Positions 17,029-26,033 of a DNA stretch of 64,000 nt are shown piece by piece. The DNA is from Fulvimonas soli (GTDB lineage Bacteria; Pseudomonadota; Gammaproteobacteria; Xanthomonadales; Rhodanobacteraceae). Positions within the stretch are counted from its first letter, which is position 1, and every line of letters begins with the position of its first letter. Below the pieces are notes generated by a model, which was given only the letters and a program-made list of their open reading frames with translations, made no database searches and was not told the origin of the DNA. A program made the position numbers and the translations under genes. Location of the stretch: contig NZ_QGHC01000006.1 of NCBI RefSeq assembly GCF_003148905.1, positions 226,286 through 290,285 of the forward strand, read 5' to 3'.

Positions 17029-17577
17029 CTAGCCTTGCTTCTCCAGCGCCTTCACCGCGTCCAGGGTTTCCTGCACGTGCTTCTTCGGGCTGAGGTCGGA
17101 ATAGACGTGGCTGATCTTGCCCGAGGGGGCGATCACGTACGAGGTGCGGTCCGACCAGCCGGGGCGCAGGGTGAGCAGCGCGTCGTATGCCTTGGCGACC
17201 TTCGCGCCGTCGTCGGCGGCGACGGGGAACTTGCCGCTGCAGTGCTCGGTTTCCTTGGAGAAGTCGGCCAGCTGGTCGGTGTTGCCCGCGGTGACGCCGA
17301 TCACGGTGGCGTGCAGCGCCTTGAACTGGTCGATGGCCTGGGAGAACAGGTGCGCCTCGAGGTTGCAGCCGGCGGTGTGCGCGGCCGGGAAGAAATAGAC
17401 CACCACCGGCCCCTTCTTCAGGGCGTCGGCCAGCTTGAAGGTGAAGGGCTGGCCGGCGAGGTAGGCGGGCAGGGTGAAGTCGGGCGCCTGCGCGCCCGCC
17501 TTCAGCGCGGCGAACGCGGGCGGGGCGAGGGCGGCGGCCGTGAGGGCGAGGGCGGCGAGCTTGGTCGGCAGTTTCAT
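17029..17577 (-). CDS. Exported peroxiredoxin (BCP/PrxQ-like)
   Basis: A 182-residue thiol peroxidase with a Sec signal peptide (residues 1-23, ending AFA). The thioredoxin fold starts at GAQAPDFTLPAYL; the peroxidatic Cys71 lies in HTAGC, where the usual P-x-x-T-P-x-C form is altered but the T-x-x-C spacing is kept. A second Cys at 113 (EHCSG) may be the resolving one. It would reduce peroxides in the periplasm, which is less common than the cytoplasmic BCP. AGGAAG precedes the ATG. It lies 150 bases before the alpha-galactosidase on the same strand and may share its transcript. Confidence 0.82.
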   Translation of the reverse strand: MKLPTKLAALALTAAALAPPAFAALKAGAQAPDFTLPAYLAGQPFTFKLADALKKGPVVVYFFPAAHTAGCNLEAHLFSQAIDQFKALHATVIGVTAGNTDQLADFSKETEHCSGKFPVAADDGAKVAKAYDALLTLRPGWSDRTSYVIAPSGKISHVYSDLSPKKHVQETLDAVKALEKQG

Positions 17578-17747
17578 GGGCGTGCTTCCTGGTGGGAGGA
17601 GAAGGGCTTTCGCTTTATACGCGCAAACGCGCCGGGTGGGTGCGGCAAGTGCGTTGGCAGGTTGCATTGCGGGATCTCCGTGCTTCACATCCACCGTGGG
17701 CGGATGGATACGCTTCGCCCTGGCGATGACGCCGTATGCCGCCCGCC

Positions 17748-19670
17748 TCACGGTTGTCCGGGCGATCCCGAGGGAAAGTTGCGCCACGGCGATGCGATGC
17801 GGTCCTCGCGCTCCAGCCGGTAATAGCCGAGTACCCGTTGCTTCTCTGCCTGGAACCCAGGACGGTCGGCCGGCGGAAGGTCGGCTTCCGGATGGACGCC
17901 ATCAGCGTCGATGGCAAAGAACTCGTGGCCTATGGCCGCCACGCCGACGGAATCCGGCCTGGCCTCGAACAGCGAGGTGCCCAGAAAGCTGTTGTCGCCC
18001 TGCCGGATGCCCAGCAGTTGCAGGAGCGTCGGCGCGAAGTCGAGCGAGGTGCGGTCGTGCGCGTCGTAAAGCGTGGGCAGCGCGTGCGTGGGGTCGTAGA
18101 CCAGCAGGGGAATCGCGTCGACGAAATAGGGCTGATAGCCAGTTCCGGCCACGGCGCGGTAGGGCGGCTCCGGAAAGGTGGCGTGGTCGGTGGTGAGGAC
18201 GAGAATGGTGTCGCGCGCATAGGGACTGGCCATGAAATAGTCCAGGAACCGGCCGAACGCCCGGTCGAGGTTGTGCAGCTTGTTCAGCGCGGCGTTCGAG
18301 CCATCCCCGTACTTCGCGCCGTTCGGCATGACGTCGAGAAAGGCATGGGTGCCGAAGTTGTACAGCCCGACGAAGAAGGGGCGGCCGCCGCCGGAGAGCG
18401 AGCCGCGCTCCATCAGGACGTGCAGTGCGTGGAAGAGATCGTCGTCGCTGAGCGCGCCCTCGACGAAGTAGTAGGGACTGCCGGGGGCGATGTCCCGTGC
18501 CACGTCGTCGAACGAGTACACCCTGTCGAAACCCAGCGCGCGCAACATGGTGTTGAGGCCGACGGTGTCGTGATGCGGCGACAGGAAGAAGGTGCCGTAG
18601 CCGTGGTCGCGCAGCAGCATCGGCAGCGAACGGTAATGCACGGCGGCCAGCGCGGGACGGGCGGCTGCCGATTCCCAGGAGGCGCCATCTTCGCTGCCGC
18701 CGGCTTCCGGATAGCCCGAAACCAGCTGCCCTTGCAGGCCGCGGTAGGTGGCTGCGGTGTGGTTGTAATAGCGGACCACGCGCATCGATAGGCCGGCGAA
18801 GCGGTCCATGTTGGGCGTCAATCCGGGGTATGTCCCGCCATAGGCGCCCAGCAGGCGGGCGGAAGTGCCCTCCATGAAGACGACGATCACGTTGGGCGCG
18901 GCGTGCTGGCCTGGCTTGCGCGCGAAGGGCAGTCCGGCGCTGTAGATCCAGTGCTTCTCGAGCGGATACTTCGGCCCATGAGCGGATATCTCGGGACCGT
19001 GGTAGGCGTAATGGTCACCCACGGCAGCGCGGAGCGTGTGCGCCAGCGCGACAAGCGGGGCCTGCCGATAGTCGGCCTGGAGCAGGCCGGTGTCCGGCTG
19101 AGCGAGGAAGGAACAGGCCACGCCGAGGCCAAAGGCGGTGACGGCCGCCAGTCGAAGGCGGCGGCCCTTTGTCGGCGGGGCTGGGTGCGCCGCGCCGCGG
19201 GCATGGAAATGGCCAAGCACGAACAGCAGCCACCAGCAGGCCATCAGCGCGATGGCCAGAGCCATGCCGCGCCCGCGGATGATCCAGGCTTCGGCGCGGT
19301 TTTCCAGCGCCAGCGCGGTGATGAAATTGCCCGACAGGTGCAGCGAGTACATCTGCACCAGGTACGCCGCGCACACCAGCAAAGGGATGGCCAGGTAGGC
19401 GCCTTCGGCGGCGGCGGACCGCGGCGCGGGGACCGGACGCATCGCGGCGCAGAGGCTCCATGCCAGTCCCAGCTCGGCGGCCGCGGCCAGGCACTGGACG
19501 AAAGCGTGCGCGGTGGTGCCCGGCCATGCCGCGGAATCGTGCAGCACCAGGAGATAGGCCGCGAGCAGGCCGACGAAAAAGATGGGCCGGTGCCGGCTGG
19601 CCAGCCATTGCCATCGCATGGATCGTTCCGGGCGCATCGATGCTTGCTGTAGAGGACTGATCATGCCCAT
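17748..19670 (-). CDS. LTA-synthase-like membrane sulfatase/phosphotransferase
   Basis: A protein of up to 640 residues. Five or so N-terminal membrane helices (about 25-205) are followed by a periplasmic alkaline-phosphatase-superfamily domain (about 255-600). The predicted nucleophile Thr lies in VVFMEGTSARLLGAYGG; metal ligands include HH in SPHHD and the DH in LTTDHAT, with a YNFGTHA segment between. LTA-synthase-type enzymes transfer phosphoglycerol or phosphoethanolamine to envelope lipids or glucans; which one is not visible. Several in-frame Met codons (19670, 19664, 19637, 19619) compete as start and none has a strong Shine-Dalgarno. Confidence 0.82.
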   Translation of the reverse strand: MGMISPLQQASMRPERSMRWQWLASRHRPIFFVGLLAAYLLVLHDSAAWPGTTAHAFVQCLAAAAELGLAWSLCAAMRPVPAPRSAAAEGAYLAIPLLVCAAYLVQMYSLHLSGNFITALALENRAEAWIIRGRGMALAIALMACWWLLFVLGHFHARGAAHPAPPTKGRRLRLAAVTAFGLGVACSFLAQPDTGLLQADYRQAPLVALAHTLRAAVGDHYAYHGPEISAHGPKYPLEKHWIYSAGLPFARKPGQHAAPNVIVVFMEGTSARLLGAYGGTYPGLTPNMDRFAGLSMRVVRYYNHTAATYRGLQGQLVSGYPEAGGSEDGASWESAAARPALAAVHYRSLPMLLRDHGYGTFFLSPHHDTVGLNTMLRALGFDRVYSFDDVARDIAPGSPYYFVEGALSDDDLFHALHVLMERGSLSGGGRPFFVGLYNFGTHAFLDVMPNGAKYGDGSNAALNKLHNLDRAFGRFLDYFMASPYARDTILVLTTDHATFPEPPYRAVAGTGYQPYFVDAIPLLVYDPTHALPTLYDAHDRTSLDFAPTLLQLLGIRQGDNSFLGTSLFEARPDSVGVAAIGHEFFAIDADGVHPEADLPPADRPGFQAEKQRVLGYYRLEREDRIASPWRNFPSGSPGQP

Positions 19671-19808
19671 GGACGAGGTCGCTGGCTACTTGCCTTGCCG
19701 GTGGGAGGCAACGCGATCGTCGGCGATTCGGCGGCAGGGCCGCCGGCCTGCGGCATCGTGCTTCGAGGCGATGCTACAGTTCCGGGTCCTTGGCAAGCGG
19801 ACGACGCG

Positions 19809-20732
19809 ATGACGAACCCGGCTGCATATCCGATCGGTACTCCCGGCAGCCCCTGGGGCGAGGCCGAGATCGCGTTGTGGCGGTCGCGGCAGGCACGCAA
19901 GCGCAGCTACGCGGCGGACGTGCTGGCGGCGGTCGAGCGCCTGCGCCCGCGGTTCGACGTCGTGGAGTACGGCCGCCTGGACTACGCGCCCGACAGCTAC
20001 CCGCTGTACGCGCTGCGCAGCCGCGGCTGGCGGGACGGGCTGCCGGCGATGCTGGTCACCGGCGGCGTGCACGGCTACGAGACCAGCGGCGTGCACGGCG
20101 CGCTGCGGTTCGCCGAGGACCATGCGGCGGACTACGCGGGGCGGGCGAACCTGCTGGTCGTGCCGTGCGTCAGTCCCTGGGGCTACGAGCGCATCCACCG
20201 CTGGAATCCCGGTGCGATCGACCCGAACCGCTCGTTCCGCGAGGACAGCCCGGCGCCGGAGTCGGCCGCGCTGCTGCGGCTGGTCGCGCCGCTGCGCGGG
20301 CGCGTGCGCATGCACATCGACCTGCACGAGACCACCGACTCGGACGAGACCGAGTTCCGCCCGGCGCTGGCCGCGCGCGACGGCAAGCCGTTCGAGCCGG
20401 GCACGATCCCCGACGGCTTCTACCTGGTCGGCGACAGCGAGAACCCGCAGCCGGAATTCCAGCAGGCGGTGATCGCCGCGGTGGCGAAGGTCACCCACAT
20501 CGCGCCGGCCGACGCCAACGGCGAGATCATCGGCTCGCCGGTGGCGGCGCCCGGCGTCATCAACTACCCGCTGAGGGCGCTGGGGCTGTGCGCGGGCATC
20601 ACCGGCGCGCCCTACGTCACCACCACCGAGGTCTATCCCGACAGCCCGCGCGCCACGCCGGAGCAGTGCAACGCCGCGCAGGTGGCGGCGGTGCGCGCGG
20701 CGATCGACTACGCGCTGGCGCGCGCGCACTGA
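19809..20732 (+). CDS. M14-family metallocarboxypeptidase-like protein
   Basis: A 307-residue zinc peptidase of the M14 (succinylglutamate desuccinylase/carboxypeptidase) fold. Zn ligands His88 and Glu91 lie in GGVHGYETSG and His173 in HIDLHETTDSDETEF; the likely general base Glu is in YVTTTEVYP near the C-terminus. There is no signal peptide, so it should act in the cytoplasm. Substrate is not identifiable. The ATG at 19809 is preceded by AAGCGGACGACGCG, a weak site. Divergent from the LTA-synthase-like gene across about 140 bases. Confidence 0.83.
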   Translation: MTNPAAYPIGTPGSPWGEAEIALWRSRQARKRSYAADVLAAVERLRPRFDVVEYGRLDYAPDSYPLYALRSRGWRDGLPAMLVTGGVHGYETSGVHGALRFAEDHAADYAGRANLLVVPCVSPWGYERIHRWNPGAIDPNRSFREDSPAPESAALLRLVAPLRGRVRMHIDLHETTDSDETEFRPALAARDGKPFEPGTIPDGFYLVGDSENPQPEFQQAVIAAVAKVTHIAPADANGEIIGSPVAAPGVINYPLRALGLCAGITGAPYVTTTEVYPDSPRATPEQCNAAQVAAVRAAIDYALARAH

Positions 20733-20916
20733 GCGTCGCCGGCGGGGCGCTTCCGGCCGGCGCCGGGCGAAGCGGGCGACGGAGGACTGCCGCGCTCGCG
20801 CCGCGGAGCAGCGACTTCGGACGCCACGTCCGGCCCGCGCCGGGATGGCGCGGGCCGGATTGCGGGCGGGCGAAGCGGAGTCGACGGCCGTGCCGGCGCG
20901 CGTTGCCGGGCGCCGC

Positions 20917-21759
20917 TCAGCGCCGCGCGGCGAGCACGCCGTCCAGCGCGGGCTGCGCCTTGAAGCCGGCCTTTTCCAGCCGGCGCGCCACCTCGCGCGG
21001 CACGTCGCGGCCGCTGGTCAGCTTGTTGGGGCTGCCGGTGTAGTGGAACAGGCGGCCGCCGCGGCGCAGCACGCGCGCGAGCTGGTCGTAGAAGGTTTGC
21101 GCGTAGAGTTCGCCGGCGATGCCGAAGCGCGGCGGGTCGTGCAGCAGCGCGTCCACCGAGGCGTCCGGCACCTGCGCGATCGCCGCCGACACGTCGGCGT
21201 GGACGAGCGCGAGGCGCCCGCCGTGGGCCGGATCGTCCGGGTCCGGCGACCACGGGTTGAGCGTGCGCAGCCACAGCACGTCGGGGTTCTTCTCGAACGA
21301 GCGCACCGACGCCGCGCCGGCCTCCAGGCAGCAGACGGCGAAGTAGCCCAGTCCGCCGCAGGTGTCCAGCACCGCCTTGCCGCGCGGCTCGACCAGCGCC
21401 ACCTTGCGGCGCGCGTCCTCGACCGGCGAGGTCTTCGCGGTGGGCAGCATCTTGATGCCGTCGATCTCGAAGGTGGGCGCGCCCCACGCGGTGGGCACCA
21501 GCTTGATCAGCGCGCCGGAGAAGCGTGACGCCGGCGCGAACGCCGCGCCGTCCCAGTAGTGGATCGTGCGGTCCCTCAGCCTGCCCGGATACGGATATTC
21601 GCGTCCCTGCCATGTCCAGCACTCCGCGGCGAGCGTCGCCTTGCCGGCCGAGCGGTCCAGGTCCAGCGAGCCGCGCCAGGCGCAGGCGCCCGCGTCGCGC
21701 GCGGCGAGCAGGGCCTCGGCGGTGGTGCGGGTCAGCAGCGGGCCGGAGTAGCGCGGCAC
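20917..21759 (-). CDS. Class I SAM-dependent methyltransferase
   Basis: A 280-residue cytoplasmic protein. The first 110 residues form a strand-rich leader domain with substrate-like motifs (KLVPTAWGAPTFEIDGIKML). The Rossmann part has the SAM motif VLDTCGGLGYFAVCCLEAGA, an acidic FEKNPD turn and HDPPRFGI in the motif IV position, followed by YDQLARVLRRGGRLFHYTG. DPPR-type motif IV is common in nucleic-acid methyltransferases, so an RNA target is possible but unproven. A GTG start at 21759 is chosen because AGGAGA lies 5 bases upstream; a longer ATG start at 21813 would have no such site. Confidence 0.77.
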   Translation of the reverse strand: MPRYSGPLLTRTTAEALLAARDAGACAWRGSLDLDRSAGKATLAAECWTWQGREYPYPGRLRDRTIHYWDGAAFAPASRFSGALIKLVPTAWGAPTFEIDGIKMLPTAKTSPVEDARRKVALVEPRGKAVLDTCGGLGYFAVCCLEAGAASVRSFEKNPDVLWLRTLNPWSPDPDDPAHGGRLALVHADVSAAIAQVPDASVDALLHDPPRFGIAGELYAQTFYDQLARVLRRGGRLFHYTGSPNKLTSGRDVPREVARRLEKAGFKAQPALDGVLAARR

Positions 21760-21906
21760 GGGGGTCTCCTGGCATGGGGCGAAGCCGCCGGCCGACGGCG
21801 GGGGAGGGCGCATCGTATCCGCCGGCCGGATGCGGCGGAAACCGGGGCGGCGCGCGTCGCGGACTTCATGCTAGCCTCGGCCGCCCCCTGGTCCGGCGAT
21901 GTCCCC

Positions 21907-22578
21907 ATGCTGATCGTCCATCACCTGAACAATTCGCGCTCGCAGCGCATCCTGTGGCTGCTCGAGGAACTGGGCGTGCCCTACGAGCTGCGCAAGTACC
22001 AGCGCGACCCGAAGACCCTGCTGGCGCCGCCCGAGCTGCGCGCGATCCATCCCCTGGGCAAGTCGCCGGTGGTCGAGGACGGCGGCGCCGTGCTGGCCGA
22101 GTCCGGCGCCATCATCGAGTACCTGATCGACCACTACGACACCGGCCGGCTGGCGCCGCTGCAGGGCATGCCCGAGCGGCAGCGCTACACCTACTGGCTG
22201 CACTACGCGGAAGGCTCGGCGATGCCGCCGCTGCTGCTGAAGCTGGTGGCCTCGCGCATCGCCACCGCGCCGATGCCGTTCTTCGCGCGGCCGATCGCGC
22301 GCAAGATCTCCGCGAAGCTGCAGCGGGACTTCATCGACCCGCAGCTCGCGCTGCACTTTTCCTACGTCGACAACGAGCTGGCCGCCACGGGCTGGTTCGT
22401 GGGCGGCGAGTTCAGCGCCGCGGACATCCAGATGAGCTTCCCGCTGGAAGCGGCGCTGGCGCGCAGCGGCATGGCGGAGCGGCTGCCGCACGTCGCCGAG
22501 TTCGTCGCGCGCATCCGCGAGCGGCCCGCCTACAAGCGTGCGCTTGAACGCGGCGGCCCGTACGCCTTGCTCGGCTGA
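21907..22578 (+). CDS. Glutathione S-transferase
   Basis: A 223-residue GST. The thioredoxin-like N-domain has LIVHHLNNSRSQRILWLLEE with Ser11-Arg12 at the usual catalytic and glutathione-contact positions, and the cis-Pro and Glu-Ser binding motifs (GKSPVVEDGG, LAESGAIIEYLI). The C-terminal helical domain has YAEGSAMPPLLLKLV and the N-capping FSAADIQMSFPLE. Likely conjugates glutathione to electrophiles in the cytosol. Short intergenic distance to the divergent methyltransferase suggests a shared promoter region. The ATG at 21907 has only a weak purine stretch before it. Confidence 0.88.
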   Translation: MLIVHHLNNSRSQRILWLLEELGVPYELRKYQRDPKTLLAPPELRAIHPLGKSPVVEDGGAVLAESGAIIEYLIDHYDTGRLAPLQGMPERQRYTYWLHYAEGSAMPPLLLKLVASRIATAPMPFFARPIARKISAKLQRDFIDPQLALHFSYVDNELAATGWFVGGEFSAADIQMSFPLEAALARSGMAERLPHVAEFVARIRERPAYKRALERGGPYALLG

Positions 22579-22757
22579 CGCGGCAGCCGCCGGCACTTGA
22601 TCCTGCCGGAACGCGCGGCGCATGATCCGTCGCGCGCTTCGGGGCGCCCGCGGGTCCGCGCGAAGGACGGAGTCCACCCACTCGAACACGATCGACGGCA
22701 CACGTTCCCCGTGCTGGCCTGCTTGCGGACCGCCGGCCTCTGCATGGAGGAATCACG

Positions 22758-24335
22758 ATGTCCCGTCGCGTCCTGCCCGACCATCCCGATCTTGGCCAGC
22801 TCCGGCGGCAGGCCAAGGAACTGTTGCGCGCCGCCAGGGCCGGGGACCCCGCCGCCCTCGAACGTTTCCGCATCCTCCCGTCCCTGGCGCGCGCCGCGCC
22901 GGACGCATCGGCCGGCACGCCGCTGGCCTTGCACGACGCGCAGGCGGTGATCGCGCGCGAACACGGCTTCCCCTCGTGGAGGGCGCTGGGCGAGCGCGTG
23001 GAGGCGCTGGCGCTGGATTCCGGCCAGGCCGTCCGCGCCTTCGTGCACGCCGCGACGGACGGCCGCGGCGACCGCGCGAAGCGCCTGCTGGCGCTGCACC
23101 CGCGCCTGCCACTGGCCAGCTTCCACGCCGCGCTGGTGCTGGGGGACGCCGCACGGGTCGAGGCCGCGCTGGCGCGCGATCCGTCGCTGGCGCTCAAGCC
23201 CGGCGGCCCGCGCGGCTGGGAGCCGCTGCACTACGTCTGCCATACGTCGCTGCGCGCCGTGGGCCTGGCCGACGACGGCGGGTTGGCCGCCGTCGCCCGG
23301 CGGCTGCTCGGGCTTGGCGCCGATCCCCGCCTGCGCTTCCCGTGGCGGCACCACGGCGTGCACCGCCCGCTGCTGTGGGGCGCGATGCTGGCGACGCGCT
23401 CGCTGCCGCTGGCCGAAGTGCTGCTGCAGGCCGGCGCCGATCCCAACGACGGCGTGACGCTGCCGCTCCTCGCCAGCGGCGGCGACACGGCCGCGCTCGA
23501 TTTCCTGTACGCCCACGGCGCCGACCCGGACCAGCGCTGGGCGACCGACGGTTCGGCGGCGCTCTACGCCATCCTGCAGTGGAGCCCGGCGGCGGCCGGC
23601 GTGCGCTGGCTGCTGGAGCACGGCGCGGACGCGGACCCGGTCTTCGACGGCAACGGCGAGACGCCCCTGCACGCGGTCGCGCGGCACGGCGACGTGCCGA
23701 CGGCGGAGCTGCTGGTCGCGCGCGGCGCGGACGTGTCGCGCCGGCGCGCGGACGGACGCACGCCCTACGCGATCGCCGAGCTGAACGGCCACCACGCGCT
23801 GGCCGACTGGCTGCTGCGCCGCGGCGCGGCCGCCGAGCTGGCGCCGGTGGACCGCCTGGTCGCCGCGTGCAGCCGCGGCGACCGCGCGGCGGCGGCGGCG
23901 ATGCTCGCCGCGCAGCCGGCGCTGCGCGGGGCGATCCGCGCCGAACACTACGCCGCCTTGCACCGCGCGGCCGAGCAGGGCGACGTGCCGGCGCTCGAGG
24001 CGCTGCTGGCCTGCGGCTTCGATCCCGACCGCGGCGACGAGGACATGGGCAAGACCGCGCTGCACGGCGCCGCGATGGCCGGGCAGGTGGCGGCGGTGCG
24101 GACGCTGCTGGCGCACGGCGCCTCGACCGCCGTGCGCGACCGCGAGTTCGGCGCGCCGCCGCTGGTCTGGGCCGCCGAGGGCGCGCGCTCGCAGCCGGGC
24201 GGCGGCGCGGACCACGCCGGCGTCGGGCGCCTGCTGCTCGAGGCCGGCTCGCCGCTCGACTGGCGGCCGGGCGGGGAGCCGAGCGCGGCCGTGCTGGACA
24301 TCCTCGAGGCGTGGCGACGGGCGCGGCCGGCGTGA
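22758..24335 (+). CDS. Ankyrin-repeat protein
   Basis: A 525-residue soluble protein built of about ten ankyrin repeats: for example LLGLGADPRLRF, LLQAGADPNDG, LYAHGADPDQRW, NGETPLHAVARHGDVPTAEL, LLVARGADVSRRRADGRTPY and GKTALHGAAMAGQVAAVRTL. The first 100 residues are a distinct helical domain with LGQLRRQAKELLRAARAGDP and HDAQAVIAREHGFPSWRAL, a pattern seen at the front of many proteobacterial ankyrin proteins. No signal peptide. A protein-protein interaction role is expected; partners are unknown. GGAGGAATCACG-ATG gives a well-defined start. Confidence 0.87.
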   Translation: MSRRVLPDHPDLGQLRRQAKELLRAARAGDPAALERFRILPSLARAAPDASAGTPLALHDAQAVIAREHGFPSWRALGERVEALALDSGQAVRAFVHAATDGRGDRAKRLLALHPRLPLASFHAALVLGDAARVEAALARDPSLALKPGGPRGWEPLHYVCHTSLRAVGLADDGGLAAVARRLLGLGADPRLRFPWRHHGVHRPLLWGAMLATRSLPLAEVLLQAGADPNDGVTLPLLASGGDTAALDFLYAHGADPDQRWATDGSAALYAILQWSPAAAGVRWLLEHGADADPVFDGNGETPLHAVARHGDVPTAELLVARGADVSRRRADGRTPYAIAELNGHHALADWLLRRGAAAELAPVDRLVAACSRGDRAAAAAMLAAQPALRGAIRAEHYAALHRAAEQGDVPALEALLACGFDPDRGDEDMGKTALHGAAMAGQVAAVRTLLAHGASTAVRDREFGAPPLVWAAEGARSQPGGGADHAGVGRLLLEAGSPLDWRPGGEPSAAVLDILEAWRRARPA

Positions 24336-24362
24336 GGACGCCGCCGCGGCGGGCGGGTCGCC

Positions 24363-24722
24363 TCACTTCGCCGTCAGGCGCAGGCCGTGCCTGCGGCAGA
24401 CGTCGATGGCCGGCAGGCGCAGGATGCGGCCGTCGCGGAAACCCACGCGGAAGTCGCGCAGGCAGCCGCCGGCGGGCAGGTCGACGGTGACCGCGTCCAG
24501 GCCGCCCTGCAGCGGCCGGCCCAGCTCGATGTCGCGGAAGTCGCCGCTGCCGGCGGGCGCGACGGCGAGCGAGGTCACGCTGTCGAAGCTGGCGTTGACG
24601 AGGTAGAAGTGCGGCGGCGCCGTGCGCCCGTCGCCGGGGCGCGGAATGTCGGCGGTGGCGGCGGGCGGCGCGGCGAGGGCGAGCAGCACGATGGCGGGAG
24701 CGATGGCGCGGATCGGGGACAT
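24363..24722 (-). CDS. Small exported protein of unknown function
   Basis: A 119-residue protein with a signal peptide (MSPIRAIAPAIVLLALAAPP, cleavage near ATA). The mature domain is short and strand-rich: FYLVNASFDSVTSLAVAPAG, DIELGRPLQGG, then a Cys-containing GGCLRDFRVGF and a second Cys in DVCRRHGL that could pair with it. No named family recognised. It is convergent with the ankyrin gene, ending 27 bases from it. Confidence 0.62.
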   Translation of the reverse strand: MSPIRAIAPAIVLLALAAPPAATADIPRPGDGRTAPPHFYLVNASFDSVTSLAVAPAGSGDFRDIELGRPLQGGLDAVTVDLPAGGCLRDFRVGFRDGRILRLPAIDVCRRHGLRLTAK

Positions 24723-24920
24723 GGCGGTTCTCCGGCTGGGGGCGAACCGCGCGCGGCGCGCGGTCGCGGCACGGATCAGGCCGGATCGGGGCGCCCGCGC
24801 GGAAGCGTTCCGGGACGAATCGTCGTGGCGCGGCGGCGAATCGTAGCGATGGCGCGCGGCGCTTTTCAGACATGGCGGCGCGCGCCTAGGATGCGGCCAT
24901 CGACCGTCTGGACGTCCGCG

Positions 24921-26033
24921 ATGAAGGTCCGCCTGGGCAGCACGGAAATCGGCCTGGCCCGCTACCTCGGCCTGTGGAGCGTGGTGGCCCTGGTGTTCGC
25001 CGTGCAGGGCTACCTGCGCGACGACCTGAGTGGCCACACGTGGTCGGTCTCCGACTACCTGCGCTGGTCGGCGATCCAGTGGTACACCTGGGCCGCGCTG
25101 ACGCCGCTGGTGTTCCGGCTGGCGGCGAGCTACCCGGTGCGGGTGCCGCTGCGCCTGCGCGAGCTGTGGATGCCGCTGCTCGCCAGCCTGGGCGTGACCG
25201 CGCTGGCGCTGATGATCGGCGCCATGGTGTCCACCTTCTTCGAGCCCAGCGGGCTGGCCGAGCAGTGGCGGCAGTTCGTCGGCCAGCATGCCGCCACCGG
25301 CATGCTCACCTGCTGGGCGCTGTTCACGATCCAGCAGGCGATGCGGTTCCGCGAGGAGACGACGCGCCGCGAGCTGGAGGCGAGCCGGCTGGCCGCCGAG
25401 CTGGCGCAGTCGCGCCTGCAGGTGCTGCGCACGCAGCTGCAGCCGCACTTCCTGTTCAACACCATGCACGCGATCGCCACCCTGCTGCACGAGGACGTGC
25501 CGTCGGCCGAGGACATGCTGCTGCGCCTGAGCGACCTGCTGCGCGCCTTCCTGGAGGACTGCCGCGGCCAGGAGATCACCCTGCGCCAGGAGCTGGTGCT
25601 GCTGAACCTGTACCTCGGCATCCAGCGCGCGCGCTTCAAGGACCGCCTCGCCACGCGCATCTACGTCGACCCCGGCACGCTGCGCTGCGCGGTGCCCAGC
25701 CTGATCCTGCAGCCGATCGTGGAGAACGCCATCCGCCACGGCATCGGCGCGCGCGTGGGCGAGGACTGCATCGAGGTGGAGAGCCGGCGCGAGGGCGACG
25801 CGCTGTGCATCGAGGTGCGCAACCGCAACAGCACGCTGGAGGCCGGGCCTTCGCCTTCGTCCGGGCACGGGATCGGCCTGTCGAACACGGCGCTGCGCCT
25901 GCAGGAGCTGTACGGCGACGCCGCCCAGGTGCGCCTGGACATGCTCTGGCCGCAGGGCGTGGCGTGCCGGCTGCGCCTGCCGTTCCGCGAGATCGAGGAG
26001 CCGGACGAGGCGCCGGAGGTCGCGTCCGCGTGA
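24921..26033 (+). CDS. LytS/AlgZ-type sensor histidine kinase
   Basis: A 370-residue membrane kinase of the His_kinase (LytS/YehU) class. Four hydrophobic segments fall in about 12-138, followed by a short coiled coil (FREETTRRELEASRLAAELA). The phospho-acceptor His176 is in QLQPHFLFNTMHAIATLL, the N-box is IVENAIRHGIG and a glycine-rich GHGIGLSNTALRLQ box is near the end. It should autophosphorylate and pass phosphate to the LytTR regulator encoded next, whose GTG overlaps the stop by 4 bases. The signal sensed is unknown. The ATG at 24921 is preferred; an in-frame ATG at 24849 is less likely. Confidence 0.88.
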   Translation: MKVRLGSTEIGLARYLGLWSVVALVFAVQGYLRDDLSGHTWSVSDYLRWSAIQWYTWAALTPLVFRLAASYPVRVPLRLRELWMPLLASLGVTALALMIGAMVSTFFEPSGLAEQWRQFVGQHAATGMLTCWALFTIQQAMRFREETTRRELEASRLAAELAQSRLQVLRTQLQPHFLFNTMHAIATLLHEDVPSAEDMLLRLSDLLRAFLEDCRGQEITLRQELVLLNLYLGIQRARFKDRLATRIYVDPGTLRCAVPSLILQPIVENAIRHGIGARVGEDCIEVESRREGDALCIEVRNRNSTLEAGPSPSSGHGIGLSNTALRLQELYGDAAQVRLDMLWPQGVACRLRLPFREIEEPDEAPEVASA

